Shown in pieces: positions 51,313-58,584 of a stretch of 64,000 bases of DNA. Below the pieces are notes generated by a model. The model was not told the origin of the DNA. It did not search any database and was given only the letters and a program-made list of their open reading frames with translations. The translations under genes and the position numbers were made by a program. Position 1 is the first letter of the stretch. Every line of letters begins with the position of its first letter. The stretch lies in NCBI GenBank assembly GCA_036488085.1, contig DASXHZ010000029.1, positions 62,001-126,000 of the forward strand, read 5' to 3'. The DNA is from DASXHZ01 sp036488085 (GTDB lineage: Bacteria > Acidobacteriota > Thermoanaerobaculia > Gp7-AA8).

Positions 51313-53073
51313 ATGCGAATCGTCCGTGTGCTCATCATCGTCCTGTGCGCTCTTCCGTTGTTCGCTGACGATGGCGACATTGCGGCGGCGCGCACGCTCT
51401 TCGAGCGGAACCTGAACGCCATCCGGACGCGGGATCGCGACGCGTACCTCAACTCGTACCTGCACTCCGCCTCGCTGGCCCGCGGCGGGGCGCTCGGCTT
51501 CATCACCGGCTACGACGACTTCGCGAAAGGCGCCGGCGCGAACTGGCCGGACACCTTCGACGCATCGGATCTGCACCTCGTCAGCGTGCAGCCCGGCGTG
51601 GTGTACGGGACGTACCGGTATCGCGTTCGGTACGGCGCCGAAGAGCACAGCGGGATCAGCGAGCGGCTCTTCGTGAAGACGAACGACGATTGGAAGATCG
51701 CGGTGACGGGAGCCGTCGATGCGCCGCTCGGAACGCCGGCACCGCCGCGCGCGATCGCCGGCGCGACGGTCATCGACGGCCGCGGCGGCGCGCCGATGCC
51801 GGACACGACGATCGTGCTGCGCGACGGGAAGATCGACTGCATCGGCTGCCCGATTCCGGAGGGCGTCACGACCATCGACGCACGCGGTATGTTCGTCACG
51901 CCGGGACTCATCGACGCGCACGTCCATTTCTCGCAGACCGGCTGGGCGGACGGACGCCCCGACGCCCTCGACCTCCGCGCCGCGCATCCTTACGACCGGA
52001 CGGAGGCCGAGCTGAAGACGAATCCGGAGCGGTTCGCGAAGTCGTACATCTGCTCCGGCGTGACATCGGTATTCGACGTCGGCGGCTATCCGTGGACGCT
52101 GAAGCTCGAAGAGCGCTTCGCGACCGACACGATGGCGCCGAACATCCATGCGGCCGGCCCGCTGCTCTCGACGCTCGATCATTGGCCGAATCTTCCCGGC
52201 GAACGGCAATTCATTCATCTAACGGACGAGGCGAGCGCGAAGGCGGGCGTCGACTACCTGACATCGCAGGGCGCGCGGGCGATCAAGGTCTGGTACATCG
52301 TCAGTCGCGATCTGCCGGTCGGAAAATCGGAGCCGGCGGTGGCCGCCGCCGGTGCTGCCGCAAAGGCGCACGGCGTCCCGCTGATCGTCCACGCCACCGG
52401 GCTCGATGAGGCGAAGGCGGCGCTGCGCGCCGGGGCCAAGGTGCTCGTGCACAGCGTCGAGGACAAGCCGATCGACGACGAGTTCATCACGCTCGCGAGG
52501 CGGAACGGCACGATCCTCATCCCGACGCTCACGGTCCTCGACGGTTACATGCGAATGCACGAGTCGGTCGTCGACCGCAAGCCGCCGGTCATCGACGATC
52601 CGAACCACTGCGTCGACAAGTCGACGATCGCGAAGCTGAACGAGACCGCGAACGTCGATCCGAAGCTGGCGTCGGGCTACAACGTCGCCCGCGCCCAAGC
52701 ACGCTCCGCGAACACCGCCAAGATCATGGCGGCGAACCTGAAGCGCCTCCTGGCGGCCGGAATCCCGATCGCCACCGGCACCGACGCCGGCAACCCCCTC
52801 ACCCTCCACGGCGCCGCGATTTACCGTGAAATGGACCAGATGCAGGCGGATGGCATGTCCCCACTGGAGGTCATCACCTCATCGACCCTCATCGCCTCCC
52901 GAGCGATGGGCCTAGACGCGCGGGTTGGAACCATCGAAAAAGGGAAAGACGCCGATCTCGTCATCCTCTCCGCCGATCCGTCGAAGGACGTGGCTAACTT
53001 CAGGAAAGCAAAGTACGTTGTCCGTGCGGGGGTGGTACGCACGATCGATGAGTTGAGCGCGATGGCCCAGTAA
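51313..53073 (+). CDS. secreted NTF2-like domain fused to an imidazolonepropionase-like amidohydrolase
   Basis: 586 residues. Signal peptide (MRIVRVLIIVLCALPLFA), then an NTF2/SnoaL-like (DUF4440-type) domain at about 20-135, then an amidohydrolase at 145-580. Its metal site looks intact: HVH in LIDAHVHFS, a candidate carbamylated Lys in AIKVWY, His in LIVHATG, His in VLVHSVED and Asp in GTDAGNP. The fusion of a small ligand-binding domain to a periplasmic amidohydrolase is unusual. It is divergent from the thioredoxin-like gene. A periodic palindrome array starts 23 bp past its stop. Confidence 0.86.
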   Translation: MRIVRVLIIVLCALPLFADDGDIAAARTLFERNLNAIRTRDRDAYLNSYLHSASLARGGALGFITGYDDFAKGAGANWPDTFDASDLHLVSVQPGVVYGTYRYRVRYGAEEHSGISERLFVKTNDDWKIAVTGAVDAPLGTPAPPRAIAGATVIDGRGGAPMPDTTIVLRDGKIDCIGCPIPEGVTTIDARGMFVTPGLIDAHVHFSQTGWADGRPDALDLRAAHPYDRTEAELKTNPERFAKSYICSGVTSVFDVGGYPWTLKLEERFATDTMAPNIHAAGPLLSTLDHWPNLPGERQFIHLTDEASAKAGVDYLTSQGARAIKVWYIVSRDLPVGKSEPAVAAAGAAAKAHGVPLIVHATGLDEAKAALRAGAKVLVHSVEDKPIDDEFITLARRNGTILIPTLTVLDGYMRMHESVVDRKPPVIDDPNHCVDKSTIAKLNETANVDPKLASGYNVARAQARSANTAKIMAANLKRLLAAGIPIATGTDAGNPLTLHGAAIYREMDQMQADGMSPLEVITSSTLIASRAMGLDARVGTIEKGKDADLVILSADPSKDVANFRKAKYVVRAGVVRTIDELSAMAQ

Positions 53074-53095
53074 CTTAGGGAACTGCTGAACTGCT

Positions 53096-53360
53096 GCATC
53101 CAAGGATGCAACATGCACTTCGATCGAAGTGCACTGCTGTTCGATCGAGGTGCAGTGCACTTCGAATGAAGCGCATGTCACATCCATGGATGTGCTACCC
53201 CACTTCGATCGAAGTCACGCGCACTTCGATCGAAGTGACTTGCTGTTCGATCGAAGTGCAATGCGCTTCGATCGAAGCGACGTGCAATGCGATCGAAGCG
53301 ACATGCGCTTCGTTCGAAGCAACATGCTATTCGAACGAAGTGCTCGTCACGTCGATCGAA
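53096..53360. repeat. palindrome array 2: thirteen palindromes on a 21-bp grid
   Basis: Palindrome centres lie at 53102.5, 53123.5, 53144.5, 53165.5, 53186.5, 53208.5, 53229.5, 53250.5, 53271.5, 53292.5, 53313.5, 53334.5 and 53355.5: 21 bp apart except one step of 22. Most cores are TTCGATCGAA or one- to two-base variants; units 1 and 5 use CATCC-N2-GGATG instead. The best unit (53114-53133) is a perfect 20-bp palindrome. It lies downstream of the amidohydrolase gene and ends 22 bp from the broken antitoxin-like gene. No CRISPR-like repeat/spacer structure. Confidence 0.93.
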
Positions 53361-53381
53361 GTCGCCGAGGTCTGTACCGGC

Positions 53382-53576
53382 TCAGCCGTCTGTGAGCGGC
53401 CAGACGCCTTCCCAGGATGCGAGCTGACGCCGGCGACGGATCATTGGAAGTGTTGCCTTCTGTAGCTCGATCACCTAACGGACCTTCTCCGGATTGCTCA
53501 TCGCGATGCGCTCAGCACGCAAGCTCTGTTTTCCAGCGCGAAGCCGCTCCATCAGCTCAGAGACTTGTGTCGTCAT
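53382..53576 (-). pseudogene. antitoxin-like small gene interrupted by an in-frame TAG
   Basis: From the ATG at 53576 the frame encodes 33 residues (with RLRAGKQSLRAERIAM and PEKVR), then TAG (53477-53475), then 30 more in-frame residues VIELQKATLPMIRRRR and on to a TGA at 53384-53382. The joined product, about 64 residues, resembles small proteins (pattern EKVRQVIELQK) often found beside nucleotidyltransferase-type toxins. A single CAG to TAG change would explain the stop. Its start overlaps the stop of the upstream 54-residue gene (ATGA). Translation of a 33-residue fragment is possible but probably nonfunctional. Confidence 0.6.
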
Positions 53577-53737
53577 GAGGGTAAGCGGACGTGATAGCGC
53601 CGCACCAAGTCGTCGAGCAACGTGCGATCCAGTTGCGCCTCTTCCAGAAGTTGCGCGGCGCGGGCCACTCTCTTCTGCGTGCGAGCCGAGCCGGTGAGCG
53701 ACGGAGCGATCAGGAATTCAGGACGGATCACGCGCAT
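53573..53737 (-). CDS. 54-residue small protein, possibly a fragment, upstream of the broken antitoxin-like gene
   Basis: Begins MRVIRPEFLIAPSLTG and continues with a helical segment (RVARAAQLLEEAQLDR). It could be the C-terminal remnant of a longer partner, because the frame closes with TAA only seven codons before the ATG. It is coupled by ATGA to the interrupted gene downstream. No family assigned. Confidence 0.4.
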   Translation of the reverse strand: MRVIRPEFLIAPSLTGSARTQKRVARAAQLLEEAQLDRTLLDDLVRRYHVRLPS

Positions 53738-53788
53738 CGGTTGTTCGTCGCTCGAATGTTACGCCGCTTCAGTAGCAATCCCGTGGCT

Positions 53789-53794
53789 TAGAAT
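53789..53794 (+). promoter_or_regulatory. TAGAAT -10-like hexamer
   Basis: TAGAAT ends 18 bp before the ATG at 53813. Confidence 0.45.
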
Positions 53795-53812
53795 CGGCAC
53801 GTTCGACTGACG

Positions 53813-54082
53813 ATGACCGACGACCCGCGCGAGACGTTCGAGTGGCTCGGCAACGAGTACGCGCAGGCGTTGCAGGCGCTGAGGGCGATCGAGAACCAGG
53901 CGTCGACGATCGTGGCGTTCGGCGGTTCCGACGATCTCCGCACGTACATCGACCAGTTCATCGCCATGGCGACGCAGACACGGGGCGTCGCCGAGGAGAA
54001 GGGCGAGGCGCACTTCGTCGAGTGGTTCAGTGAGCTGATCGCAAAGGCCGAGGCGCTGCGGACGGCGGTGGTTCGCGACTAA
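53813..54082 (+). CDS. small acidic helical hypothetical protein
   Basis: 89 residues, strongly helical, no membrane segment or signal peptide (EYAQALQALRAIENQAS, VEWFSELIAKAEAL). TAGAAT precedes it. It is followed after 10 bp by the M20 peptidase gene on the same strand; TAAAAT, the putative promoter of that gene, overlaps its stop. No family recognised. Confidence 0.7.
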   Translation: MTDDPRETFEWLGNEYAQALQALRAIENQASTIVAFGGSDDLRTYIDQFIAMATQTRGVAEEKGEAHFVEWFSELIAKAEALRTAVVRD

Positions 54083-54085
54083 AAT
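54080..54085 (+). promoter_or_regulatory. TAAAAT -10-like hexamer before the M20 peptidase
   Basis: TAAAAT ends 7 bp before the ATG at 54093 and overlaps the upstream stop codon. Confidence 0.4.
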
Positions 54086-54092
54086 CGCGGCG

Positions 54093-55391
54093 ATGATCCG
54101 CCCGCTTGCGATTGGAGTCGTCACCCTCATGACCGCTACCCTCTCCGCTGCCACCCCTGATCTGGATAAACGCATCGACACCGCGGCGGCGCACGTCGAG
54201 TCCTCCGTCATCGCCTGCCGGCGCGACATCCACCAGCATCCGGAGCTCGGCAACCGCGAGTTCCGCACGTCCAAGCTCGTCGCCGACAAGCTGAAATCGC
54301 TCGGCATCGAGGTGAAGACGCCGATCGCGCACACCGGCGTCGTCGGCATCCTCCACGGCGGAAAGCCGGGCCGTGTCGTCGCGCTGCGCGCCGACATGGA
54401 CGCCCTCCCCGTCGTCGAGCAGGTCGACCTGCCGTTCAAGTCGACCGTTCGCACGCAGTTCAACGGGCAGGACGTCGGCGTCATGCATGCCTGCGGACAC
54501 GACGCGCACGTCGCGATCCTCCTCGGCGTCGCCGAGGTGCTCGCCGGAATCAAGAACGAGCTTCCCGGCACCGTCGTCTTCCTCTTCCAGCCGGCAGAAG
54601 AAGGCGCGCCCGAGGGGGAGGAAGGCGGCGCCGCGCTGATGGTCAAGGAGGGGGCGCTCGACAATCCGAAAGTCGGCGCCGTCTTCGGCCTCCACGTCAC
54701 CTCGCGATATCCGGTGCAGACGATCGCCTACCGCTCCGGCGCGGAGCTAGCGGCGGTCGACTCGTTCAAGATCGTCGTCCACGGCAAGCAGACCCACGGC
54801 GCGTATCCCTGGCTCGGCGTCGATCCGATCGTCGTGGCGTCGCAGATCGTCCTCGGACTACAGACCATCCCGTCGCGCCAGCTCGACGTCTCGCTCGCCC
54901 CGTCGATCGTGACCGTCGGCGCGATCAAAGGCGGCGTCCGAAACAACATCATCCCCGACACCGTCGAGATGCTCGGCACCATCCGCTCGCTCGACGAGAA
55001 GATGCGCGAGGACATCCACGCGCGCATCAAACGGACCGCCGAGGACATCGCGAAGGCCGGCGGCGCAACGGCGGACGTGGCGATCACGACCGGCTACCCG
55101 ATCACCTACAACGACCCGGCGCTCACGCAGAAGATGGTCCCAACCCTCGAGCGCATCGCCGGCGCGAAGAACGTTTCAATCGTGAACCCAACCCTCGGCG
55201 CCGAGGACTTTTCGTTCTACCAGGAGAAAGTGCCCGGCCTCTTCTTCTGGCTCGGAACGCGGCCTACGAACCAGACCGCCGAGGAGGCCGCATCGAACCA
55301 CTCGCCGCTGTTCTACGTCGATGAGTCGGGGCTACCGCTCGGGATTCGCGCGATGTCGCACGTGGCGGTCGACTACCTGACCGCGAAATGA
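54093..55391 (+). CDS. secreted M20D family amidohydrolase/peptidase
   Basis: 432 residues. Signal peptide (LAIGVVTLMTATLSAA), then the M20D catalytic core: RRDIHQHPELGNREF, ALRADMDALP, GVMHACGHDAHVAILLG, FQPAEEG with catalytic Glu pair, and a dimerisation lid around 210-320. Metal ligands Cys/His of MHACGHD, Glu in AEEG and the late His (EEAASNHSP) are present. Relatives cleave N-acyl or indole-acetyl amino acids and hippurate. The exported location suggests peptide or amide scavenging in the periplasm. Confidence 0.93.
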   Translation: MIRPLAIGVVTLMTATLSAATPDLDKRIDTAAAHVESSVIACRRDIHQHPELGNREFRTSKLVADKLKSLGIEVKTPIAHTGVVGILHGGKPGRVVALRADMDALPVVEQVDLPFKSTVRTQFNGQDVGVMHACGHDAHVAILLGVAEVLAGIKNELPGTVVFLFQPAEEGAPEGEEGGAALMVKEGALDNPKVGAVFGLHVTSRYPVQTIAYRSGAELAAVDSFKIVVHGKQTHGAYPWLGVDPIVVASQIVLGLQTIPSRQLDVSLAPSIVTVGAIKGGVRNNIIPDTVEMLGTIRSLDEKMREDIHARIKRTAEDIAKAGGATADVAITTGYPITYNDPALTQKMVPTLERIAGAKNVSIVNPTLGAEDFSFYQEKVPGLFFWLGTRPTNQTAEEAASNHSPLFYVDESGLPLGIRAMSHVAVDYLTAK

Positions 55392-55476
55392 CGTGGGGGC
55401 GGGCTGAGTTGCGGCGTGTAGACAACGGCGGCTCGGAACCGTAACGCAGCACCACCGCGTTTGCCGTCTGTTGTGC

Positions 55477-55707
55477 TCACCACGACTCCACAAGATCTTT
55501 GGCTTCTTTAAGGCCCAAGCCGGTCTTCTCGCGCACCAATTTGATGGCGTTGATCTTCTTGCCTGCGGCGGTCAGCGCTCTGGCCTCCGCGTGCCATGCT
55601 TCCCAGGGTGCGCCGCGTGCAGGTTCCGGCTGTCCACATGCAGGACACGTTGCGGCCTCGTCGCTAATGCGAGCCTTGCAACAACGACAAAGCGTAAGTG
55701 TGGCCAT
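55477..55707 (-). CDS. zinc-ribbon protein with ribosomal L7/L12 C-terminal-like domain
   Basis: 76 residues. Two CxxC knuckles (LCRCCKARIS, TCPACGQPEP) form a zinc ribbon; residues 45-76 (GKKINAIKLVREKTGLGLKEAKDLVESW) match the C-terminal helix-turn-helix-like domain of ribosomal protein L7/L12, the part that recruits translation factors. Small stand-alone proteins of this design exist, but their role is unknown. An alternative upstream ATG (55743) would add 12 residues. Confidence 0.78.
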   Translation of the reverse strand: MATLTLCRCCKARISDEAATCPACGQPEPARGAPWEAWHAEARALTAAGKKINAIKLVREKTGLGLKEAKDLVESW

Positions 55708-55764
55708 GCCAATATCGGAGGAACGTCGAGATATCTGCGGCATTCTCGCACGATCATGTCAGTC

Positions 55765-55860
55765 GGCCCAACGACCTTTCGCTCAGCCGCCAAGCGGCCT
55801 TCACGGGCCAACACCTGACGCGGGGATTTGCAAAGCGGGCGGCGCAGCGAAAGGTTAGCC
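55765..55860. other. imperfect inverted repeat resembling an integron attC site
   Basis: The left side starts GGCCCAAC (RYYYAAC-like) and the right side ends GTTAGCC (one mismatch to GTTRRRY). Inner arms CTTTCGCT...AGCGAAAG and GCCGCC...GGGCGGC pair with small asymmetric bulges; about 45 bases lie between. The layout is attC-like, but the terminal boxes do not fully complement each other and no integrase is in the window. Confidence 0.3.
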
Positions 55861-55941
55861 GGCGGGATGCTCAAGAGCGGATGGCGAGATGGGTTGATGG
55901 AACCAAAGGCGGCGGTCGGCCCGTTTCAGTTACGCCGAAGA

Positions 55942-56451
55942 TCAGGGTTGAACGCGGGATGCTGGCAAGACCTCGCTCGAGATCAGCTCGAGGTGACGGC
56001 CGTTCCACGCGAAGGCGTCTTTCTCGGAACCGTCGTCGCATGCTGCGCAACTGGCGTGCGCACGCGTCACATACAGATGCCGATGCGCAATTTGGATGCG
56101 GCCGATGCTTCCATTGCCTCGATCCCCGCCGGCAAATCGGCCGATCAATTGCGGCTGACCGTCACGCATTTGATAAACAAAGCCTGCTGAGTGCGACCCG
56201 TTGCCTAGCCTGAAGACCGCGGCCAGAACTATCGCCACTTCAGGATCGCCGTCGCCGGTGAGGTCCCCGAAGGCGATAGGGCCCAGACCAACGCAGACAT
56301 CGCGCCCGGGAGGCGAGCAGTATTCACCATTCCTTAGCGGTACGGACCGGAGACCGGCGAAACTTGGATACGTGAAGTTTTCGAGATCGACGTCTTTGAT
56401 CGAGCGAGCGGCTCCGATTGCGAGTAGGAAAGTGAGCAAGATGCTTTTCAT
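55942..56451 (-). CDS. secreted hypothetical protein with an FG-GAP-like segment
   Basis: 169 residues with a short signal peptide (MKSILLTFLLAIGAARS). The segment GPIAFGDLTGDGDPEVAIVL resembles a single FG-GAP/integrin-type calcium-binding repeat. Four cysteines (CSPPGRDVC and SCAACDD) could form disulfides in the periplasm. No family recognised. It stands alone between non-coding stretches of an accessory region. Confidence 0.65.
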   Translation of the reverse strand: MKSILLTFLLAIGAARSIKDVDLENFTYPSFAGLRSVPLRNGEYCSPPGRDVCVGLGPIAFGDLTGDGDPEVAIVLAAVFRLGNGSHSAGFVYQMRDGQPQLIGRFAGGDRGNGSIGRIQIAHRHLYVTRAHASCAACDDGSEKDAFAWNGRHLELISSEVLPASRVQP

Positions 56452-56757
56452 GTCGCCGCCACGTGCGTCTGGCCAACTCTGTATTCGACTCTACGCCACC
56501 CTCTCCCACCTTCCCGGCATTCGGACAGCTTACGCTGTGATCTTGTAATCGGCAGCGTCGCCGGCCTCTTAGCAGCGTGGGACAGACTGGTTGCGAGGGT
56601 TGCGCGGCGAACGGCGCCGCCCGTTCGGCCGGAACCGGCTCGTTGGCCATGCGGTTTCTGAGTTAATTCAGGAACTGACCGCACCAGCAAGCACCATTCG
56701 AAGCAGCTCGCAGCGCCCATGCGGCCGCCACGCCAATTTCCTCGAACGAAGCGTGTG
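56452..56757. other. non-coding stretch with one imperfect hairpin
   Basis: I see no convincing gene on either strand. The only structure is an imperfect hairpin at 56651-56682 (outer arms GCGGT/ACCGC, inner TTC-TGA paired with TCA-GAA). Confidence 0.5.
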
Positions 56758-57113
56758 TCATTGCGGCAAGAAGGGCCGATGGAGGACAAGCACCACAGCG
56801 ACCCGCCCCGCGAGGATGATTAGAAGCGCGACCGCGAACTGAGCCCAGCCCGGAACGGAGAGGCCGGCTGTTTCTGGAGCAGCGTCGCGGTTAGAGGGCA
56901 GGCGGCAATGCCGGAGAACATCGCGAACCATCCGTTGGTGACGGGAAGCGGCCCTTCGTGAATGAGGAGCGCCAGGCCGCCAATGCCCGCGACAAGGGCC
57001 CACGTCCAGCCTGCAAGCCAGACGAGTACGACGCCGATCGTCTTCGTTTTGCCTTCTCGCAGTGACGCCAAACAGCCCGCGAGCCAGACGAGTGCGAAGC
57101 AGATCATCTTCAT
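56758..57113 (-). pseudogene. frameshifted small membrane protein gene
   Basis: From the ATG at 57113 the frame gives a credible membrane protein (MKMICFALVWLAGCLAS, GVVLVWLAGWTWALVAGIGG, MFSGIAACPLTATLL), then turns implausible near codon 82. A -1 shift leads into PGWAQFAVALLIILAGRV followed by AVVLVLHRPFLPQ and a TGA at 56758, a convincing last membrane segment. Joined, it would be about 118 residues with four membrane segments. It is probably a pseudogene or a single-base sequence error; no slippery heptamer is visible at the junction. Confidence 0.6.
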
Positions 57114-57250
57114 TTTGCGTTAGCCCAGTGACGCCCGACTCTGTATTGGGCGAATCTTTCCACGACCGATGGAGAGCGTTCAATCGTCACGGGCGTCCCA
57201 TCGTTGAGCGATCCGGCGGCGCAGTGCGGGAACGCGATTTCGCGTCCGAA

Positions 57251-57500
57251 CGCCGTAGCGGCGCAGTCGAATGCCGCGACGGCACAGGTTGATGCATCCG
57301 CCGGCACGATCCGATGGGGCGACGCCGCACCATGATCCAGCCGGCGACGCATTGCGACGAGGGCAGCGACGGGTTGCGTCGTCGCGACGACGCGATGCGG
57401 CGTGGACGACGACGGCCTGCGGCGCGGCGACGTCGCAGTGCGACGCGGACGACGACGCGTTGCGGCGTGGCGACGACGCACTGCGACAAGTTCGGCGGCG
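57251..57500. repeat. palindrome array 3: GC-rich units every 21-22 bp
   Basis: TGCG marks recur at 57353, 57375, 57396, 57418, 57439, 57461 and 57482 (steps alternating 22 and 21). Upstream, palindromes centre near 57257, 57278, 57299, 57322 and 57342. The best one, GCGTCGTCGCGACGACGC (57376-57393), is perfect over 18 bp. The whole region 57114-57652 holds no convincing gene. The array is more degenerate than arrays 1 and 2. Confidence 0.65.
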
Positions 57501-57599
57501 GGGCGGGGCGTAGGTTCATTCGGGTGAGGCACTTCCGCGTCGGGGTGGGATGCGCGCTCGTTCGACGGGGTTGGCGCCACGTTTGCGCGAGATGCACGC

Positions 57600-57651
57600 C
57601 CCTCACCCGGCGTCGCTGCGCTCCGCCACGCTCTCCCGCAGGGAGAGGGTG
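57600..57651. repeat. dispersed hairpin repeat (CTCTCCCGCAGGGAGAG type)
   Basis: Contains CTCTCCC-GCA-GGGAGAG (57631-57647) and the outer pair CCCTCACCC/GGGAGAGGG. Sequences of this kind are common dispersed intergenic repeats in high-GC bacteria. Here its right end supplies the GGAGAGG ribosome-binding-like sequence of the next gene. Confidence 0.6.
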
Positions 57652-57652
57652 A

Positions 57653-58042
57653 TTGACCGAGCAACTGCGCGCCCTCAAGTCGCAGGTCGAGGAGGCGACG
57701 CCGCTGTCGAAAGAGCAGCGCGCATTGCTGAAGGCGCGCACGCGGAGACAGCCGCCGCACATCGTCGAGGCTTCGATCAACGTGATCGGGACGTCGGCGA
57801 CCATCGCCGACGCGGTCGGGCAGCCGCTCGATCAAGTCCGGCGGTTGCAGGTCGAGGCGATCGGCTGGGACGCCGCCGCGGACGAGCTGCGCACGTTCTT
57901 GAAGGCGCTCGAGAGCGCGAGCGTCGTTCGCCGGGAGCGGCTCGCATTCATCGGAGCCCAGGCGTACTCGTTCGGAGCGCAGCTCGTCAAAGATCCGGCG
58001 AATGCCGATCTACTGCCGCAGGTCGAGGAGATCAAGCGCTGA
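57653..58042 (+). CDS. helical hypothetical protein
   Basis: 129 residues starting at a TTG, with GGGAGAGG about six bases upstream, derived from the adjacent repeat. Predicted all-helical with an acidic/basic mix (VEEATPLSKEQRALLKARTRRQ). No membrane segment, no family recognised. A GC-rich hairpin follows it at 58106-58135. Confidence 0.6.
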   Translation: MTEQLRALKSQVEEATPLSKEQRALLKARTRRQPPHIVEASINVIGTSATIADAVGQPLDQVRRLQVEAIGWDAAADELRTFLKALESASVVRRERLAFIGAQAYSFGAQLVKDPANADLLPQVEEIKR

Positions 58043-58105
58043 AGGCTCTCGCGCGGCGGAAGAAGACGCAGTCCGCCTCCGCGGCAATAACCGGAAAAGA
58101 AACGG

Positions 58106-58135
58106 ACCTGGGCGCGCTCGCAGGCGCGCCCAGGT
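58106..58135 (+). terminator. strong GC-rich hairpin after the helical hypothetical gene
   Basis: ACCTGGGCGCGC and its exact complement flank a 6-base loop. No T-tract follows, so it may be a Rho-independent terminator of atypical form or a simple REP. Confidence 0.45.
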
Positions 58136-58155
58136 CGAAGGTGTATCGTGAGCCG

Positions 58156-58584
58156 ATGCAATCCAGACAACTCTCCGGCAACGAGTACCTCCTGGTCTTC
58201 ACAGAGCCCGACGTCGAGTTGATCGCTGCGCTCAACGAGTTCGCCGCGACAAACAACATCAAGTCTGGACGCCTGCAGGCAATCGGCTCGGTCTCGTCCG
58301 CGACTCTGGCGTGGTGGAGCGACGACACGAAGGCCGTCGAAAAGTACACCGCAACGGGGCAGTTCGAGCTCGTCTCGTTTCTCGGGAACATCACGTCGAA
58401 CTCCGAAGGACCGCGCATCCATGCGCATTCCGTGATGACCGGGCCGGGAGGACTCGTCGCCGGCCACGCCGTTTCCTTGACCGTGCGCGCGTCGGTTGAA
58501 GTCTCCATCACGGTCTTCGATACACCGGTGAACCGTGTCTACAACGAAGACTTCGGCCTCTGGATCATCGACCTGTCAACGTAG
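58156..58584 (+). CDS. DUF296/PPC-domain protein
   Basis: 142 residues matching the plant-and-prokaryote-conserved (PPC, DUF296) domain: YLLVFTEPDVELIAALNEFA, GRLQAIGSVSSATLAWW, FLGNITSNSEGPRIHAHSVMTG with the conserved His residues. In plants the domain is paired with AT-hooks; bacterial stand-alone members trimerise and their role is unclear. A GTG at 58141 could extend the start by five residues. Confidence 0.87.
   Translation: MQSRQLSGNEYLLVFTEPDVELIAALNEFAATNNIKSGRLQAIGSVSSATLAWWSDDTKAVEKYTATGQFELVSFLGNITSNSEGPRIHAHSVMTGPGGLVAGHAVSLTVRASVEVSITVFDTPVNRVYNEDFGLWIIDLST

Noticed and set aside
53096..53360. A CRISPR array.
   Set aside because: Units are contiguous 21-bp palindromes without unique spacers, and no cas gene is nearby.
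53106..53465. A 119-codon plus-strand frame across array 2, with heptapeptide repeats of the SIEVTC type.
   Set aside because: The repeat peptide is a direct result of 21-bp palindromic units, there are open frames on both strands, and no ribosome binding site precedes it.
57187..57835. Two long minus-strand Arg-rich frames across array 3.
   Set aside because: They are low-complexity translations of the GC-rich repeats and have no start signal.
57550..58155. A long N-terminal extension of the DUF296 protein.
   Set aside because: It is read through repeat sequence and out of frame over a better gene (57653-58042); DUF296 homology begins at 58156.
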